From positions 1 through 6,976 of the forward strand of contig CAMLOC010000192.1 in NCBI GenBank assembly GCA_946481465.1: a DNA stretch of 6,976 nucleotides, given 5' to 3'. The position numbers and the translations under genes are program-made. Shown one piece after another: positions 5,473 to 6,976 of the stretch. This DNA is from an uncultured Shinella sp. (GTDB lineage: Bacteria; Pseudomonadota; Alphaproteobacteria; Rhizobiales; Rhizobiaceae). The stretch's first letter is position 1. Each line of letters begins with the position of its first letter. The notes below the pieces were generated by a model. That model saw nothing but the letters and a program-made list of their open reading frames with translations, made no database searches and had not been told where the DNA came from.

Positions 5473-6363
5473 TCAGCCGGCGAGCGGCGAGACGGCGATC
5501 CGGGCGCGGATATCCAGCCTCTCGCCGGGCGCAAGGATCGTCAGGCCGTAGGCGTCGGGCCGGGCCGGCAGGTTGAAGGCATCGACGGGATGGCTCACCG
5601 GCTCGAAGCAGAAGAAATCCGCATCCCCGGCCGGCGAGAAGACCACATATTGGCGCAGCGCCTCGCTCGCCTCGATATCCGCCCGCAGGCCGCGCGCCGG
5701 CCAGTCGATGCGCGCCGTCCCGTTCCAGCCGTCGAACCACGCGTTGATCCAGCGCGCCGGCAGCGGGCGGAATGCGTTGAAATCCATGTCCGGATGCGCA
5801 GCGACGGGCGCATGGGCCTTCGGAAGATGGTCGTCGCGCTCCAGCCAGACGCCCTCGGCCGGCGCGCGCAGCAGCGTATCGGCATCGCGCACGAACCAGG
5901 GATGGAAGCCGGCCCCGTAAGGCAGGCGCATCCCGGCGCGGTTGACGAGGCTGAGCTCCATGACGAGGCCGGCCCCCTCCAGCCGGTAGGTCACCGCCGC
6001 ATCGTAGCGGAACGGTCCCGGCCCGTGCGACGACAAGGTCAGGGTGATGCAATCGCGGCTTCGGGCGGCCTCGGTCCACGCGGCGGCAAAGCCGTTGCCG
6101 TGGATCGGATAGGGCTCGCCCTCCATGTTGCGCGGCAGGGCGTGAAAGACGCCGTCGAAGGTAAAGCCGCCGCCGGAGACCCGGCCGGAAAACGGCACGA
6201 GAAGGATGCTGGAAAGCGCGAAGGGATGGGCCGTGGCGGGATCGACCCTGCGCAGGACCGGCTGCCAGCCGCCGCCGTGCCGGACGTCGAAGGCCGCCAG
6301 GCCCGCGCCGAGATCGGGGCGCACGACGATCCGCGCGCGGCCGTTGTCCAGTTCGACGGTCAT
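5473..6363 (-). CDS. Aldose 1-epimerase (mutarotase)-like protein
   Basis: Cytoplasmic sugar mutarotase-fold protein of 296 residues that would interconvert alpha and beta anomers of an aldose. The galactose-mutarotase active-site pattern is present: an Arg in VPFSGRV (residue 61), His88 in PIHGNGF, His154 in GAGFHPWF, and the probable catalytic Glu254 in CFEPVSHPVDAFN. The ATG at 6363 is preferred because homology begins there; the frame stays open upstream to 6615, but that extension is Arg-rich and looks like non-coding GC-rich sequence. The ribosome site before 6363 is poor, and a short upstream frame ends in a TGATG overlap with this start. The gene lies 144 bases upstream of the CoA-transferase start on the same strand, with a promoter-like stretch in between, so they are not clearly one operon. 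The sugar is unknown. Confidence 0.9.
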   Translation of the reverse strand: MTVELDNGRARIVVRPDLGAGLAAFDVRHGGGWQPVLRRVDPATAHPFALSSILLVPFSGRVSGGGFTFDGVFHALPRNMEGEPYPIHGNGFAAAWTEAARSRDCITLTLSSHGPGPFRYDAAVTYRLEGAGLVMELSLVNRAGMRLPYGAGFHPWFVRDADTLLRAPAEGVWLERDDHLPKAHAPVAAHPDMDFNAFRPLPARWINAWFDGWNGTARIDWPARGLRADIEASEALRQYVVFSPAGDADFFCFEPVSHPVDAFNLPARPDAYGLTILAPGERLDIRARIAVSPLAG

Positions 6364-6416
6364 CACGCGCCGCCGCCGGCCGTGATCCGACCGCGCCGCG
6401 GCTCGGTATTCTGCAT
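6363..6416 (-). CDS. Possible 17-residue leader peptide coupled to the epimerase
   Basis: A short frame, MQNTEPRRGRITAGGGA, ends with TGA at 6363-6365, overlapping the ATG of the epimerase by one base (TGATG). GGAGAAG lies shortly upstream of its ATG at 6416; a slightly longer version starts at the ATG at 6431. Because the epimerase has a poor ribosome site of its own, re-initiation after this frame could supply its translation. No homology is recognised, and such a short frame may arise by chance. Confidence 0.25.
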   Translation of the reverse strand: MQNTEPRRGRITAGGGA

Positions 6417-6615
6417 TGCCGTCTTCTCCATTGCGACGCGGCTCCCCGGGCAAAACAACAGGATAGGACATTTTCGCGATTCGCGGATTTGCCATTTCAC
6501 GTCCCGTGACGATTCGGCAGGGGGCAAAGGTCGCATCCGGCTCGACGCCCGGCAGGCAAATCGGGCATGCTCGGCACAGCCCCTCCCGCCGCGTCTTCTC
6601 CGGAACGGATCGCAA
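6364..6615. other. Divergent intergenic region between epimerase and hydrolase
   Basis: These 252 bases must hold the start signals of two divergent genes. I see an imperfect palindrome TCACG-tcc-CGTGA (6497-6509) and a short TCGCGATT/CGCGGATT tandem just to its left (6480-6489). I cannot identify a convincing -35/-10 pair on either strand. The TTCATATAY motif of the other promoters is absent, suggesting separate control. Confidence 0.4.
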
Positions 6616-6976
6616 ATGACAGATCGCCCCTTCACCGTCATCGAAAACCAGTGGATCACGCTTGCCGACGGCACGCGCCTTGCCGCCCGCATCTGGATGC
6701 CGGGCGGCGCGGAGGCCGATCCGGTGCCTGCCGTCCTCGAATTCCTGCCCTACCGCAAGCGCGACGGCACGAGCCCGCGCGACGAATCGACCTATCCCGT
6801 CTTCGCCGCCGCCGGCATTGCCGGCGTACGCGTCGACATCCGCGGCTCGGGCGAATCGGACGGCGTCATCGACGGGGAATATACGCCGCTTGAACTCGCC
6901 AATGCCTGCGAGCTCATCGCCTGGATCGCCGCCCAGCCCTGGTCGAACGGCTCGGTCGGCATGATGGGCATTTCCT
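6616..6976 (+). CDS. CocE/NonD-family hydrolase (S15 peptidase type), N-terminal part
   Basis: Alpha/beta-hydrolase of the X-Pro dipeptidyl-peptidase/cocaine-esterase family; 120 codons are visible and the gene continues past the right edge. Family features in order are: an IENQWITLADGTRLAARIWMP opening strand pair (residues 9-29), VLEFLPYRKRDGT (40-52), VRVDIRGSGESDG (71-83, the usual Asp-x-Arg-Gly-x-Gly element), and WIAAQPWSNGSVGMMGIS (103-120). The last serine visible, Ser120, is at the nucleophile position of the GxS motif, comparable to Ser117 of cocaine esterase. The ATG at 6616 is preferred because homology begins there, although the ribosome site is only a weak GGAACGGA. It diverges from the epimerase gene. 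The substrate (an ester or a peptide-like amide) and any link to the transport locus are unknown. Members with a C-terminal jelly-roll domain usually exceed 550 residues, which cannot be checked here. Confidence 0.92.
   Translation, partial: MTDRPFTVIENQWITLADGTRLAARIWMPGGAEADPVPAVLEFLPYRKRDGTSPRDESTYPVFAAAGIAGVRVDIRGSGESDGVIDGEYTPLELANACELIAWIAAQPWSNGSVGMMGIS

Noticed and set aside
6364..6615. N-terminal extension of the epimerase up to 6615
   Set aside because: The frame is open but the product is Arg/Pro-rich, lies outside the mutarotase fold, and reaches into the start region of the divergent hydrolase.
6567..6893. Plus-strand frame overlapping the start of the hydrolase
   Set aside because: Out of frame with the CocE/NonD motifs, Arg/His-rich and without recognisable features.

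Overview
The window is GC-rich, with codon use and gene content typical of an alphaproteobacterium of the order Rhizobiales (Rhizobium, Agrobacterium, Ensifer or Shinella type). The grounds are an ABC transporter of the rhizobial carbohydrate kind, an IclR regulator, and an intergenic palindrome built on the CGGGCTTGACCCG core that is common in alphaproteobacterial chromosomes. This is recognition from memory, not a search result.

Layout, left to right. Positions 1-457 (minus) hold the N-terminal 152 codons of a MalF/UgpA-type permease. A 283-base gap (458-740) carries a GC-rich hairpin and a three-hairpin palindromic repeat. Positions 741-2057 (minus) encode a secreted family-1 solute-binding protein that heads the transport operon. 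A 158-base divergent control region (2058-2215) separates it from an IclR-family regulator (2216-3007, plus). Converging on the regulator with a 21-base gap is a two-gene minus-strand unit. It runs from a class III (CaiB/BaiF) CoA-transferase (4174-5328) into a solute-binding-protein-like gene without a signal peptide (3029-4177), with a 4-base ATGA overlap. Next comes an aldose 1-epimerase-like gene (5473-6363, minus). A 252-base divergent spacer separates it from the start of a CocE/NonD-type hydrolase (6616 to the window edge, plus).

How it may work together (inference). The secreted binding protein and the permease would import a small carbohydrate or carboxylated compound. The CoA-transferase would move CoA onto a carboxylic acid derived from it. 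The signal-less binding-protein homologue, translationally coupled to the transferase, would act in the cytoplasm in an unknown role. The IclR protein probably controls both units. Related sequences of the form TTCATATAY overlap the predicted promoter elements of the binding-protein gene, of the iclR gene itself and of the CoA-transferase gene. The epimerase and hydrolase lack this motif and may belong to other units.

The points that most deserve attention are the CoA-transferase/cytoplasmic binding-protein pair, the shared operator-like motif, and the repeat between the binding-protein and permease genes. The arms of that repeat differ by compensatory changes. No rRNA, tRNA, CRISPR array or insertion sequence was seen.
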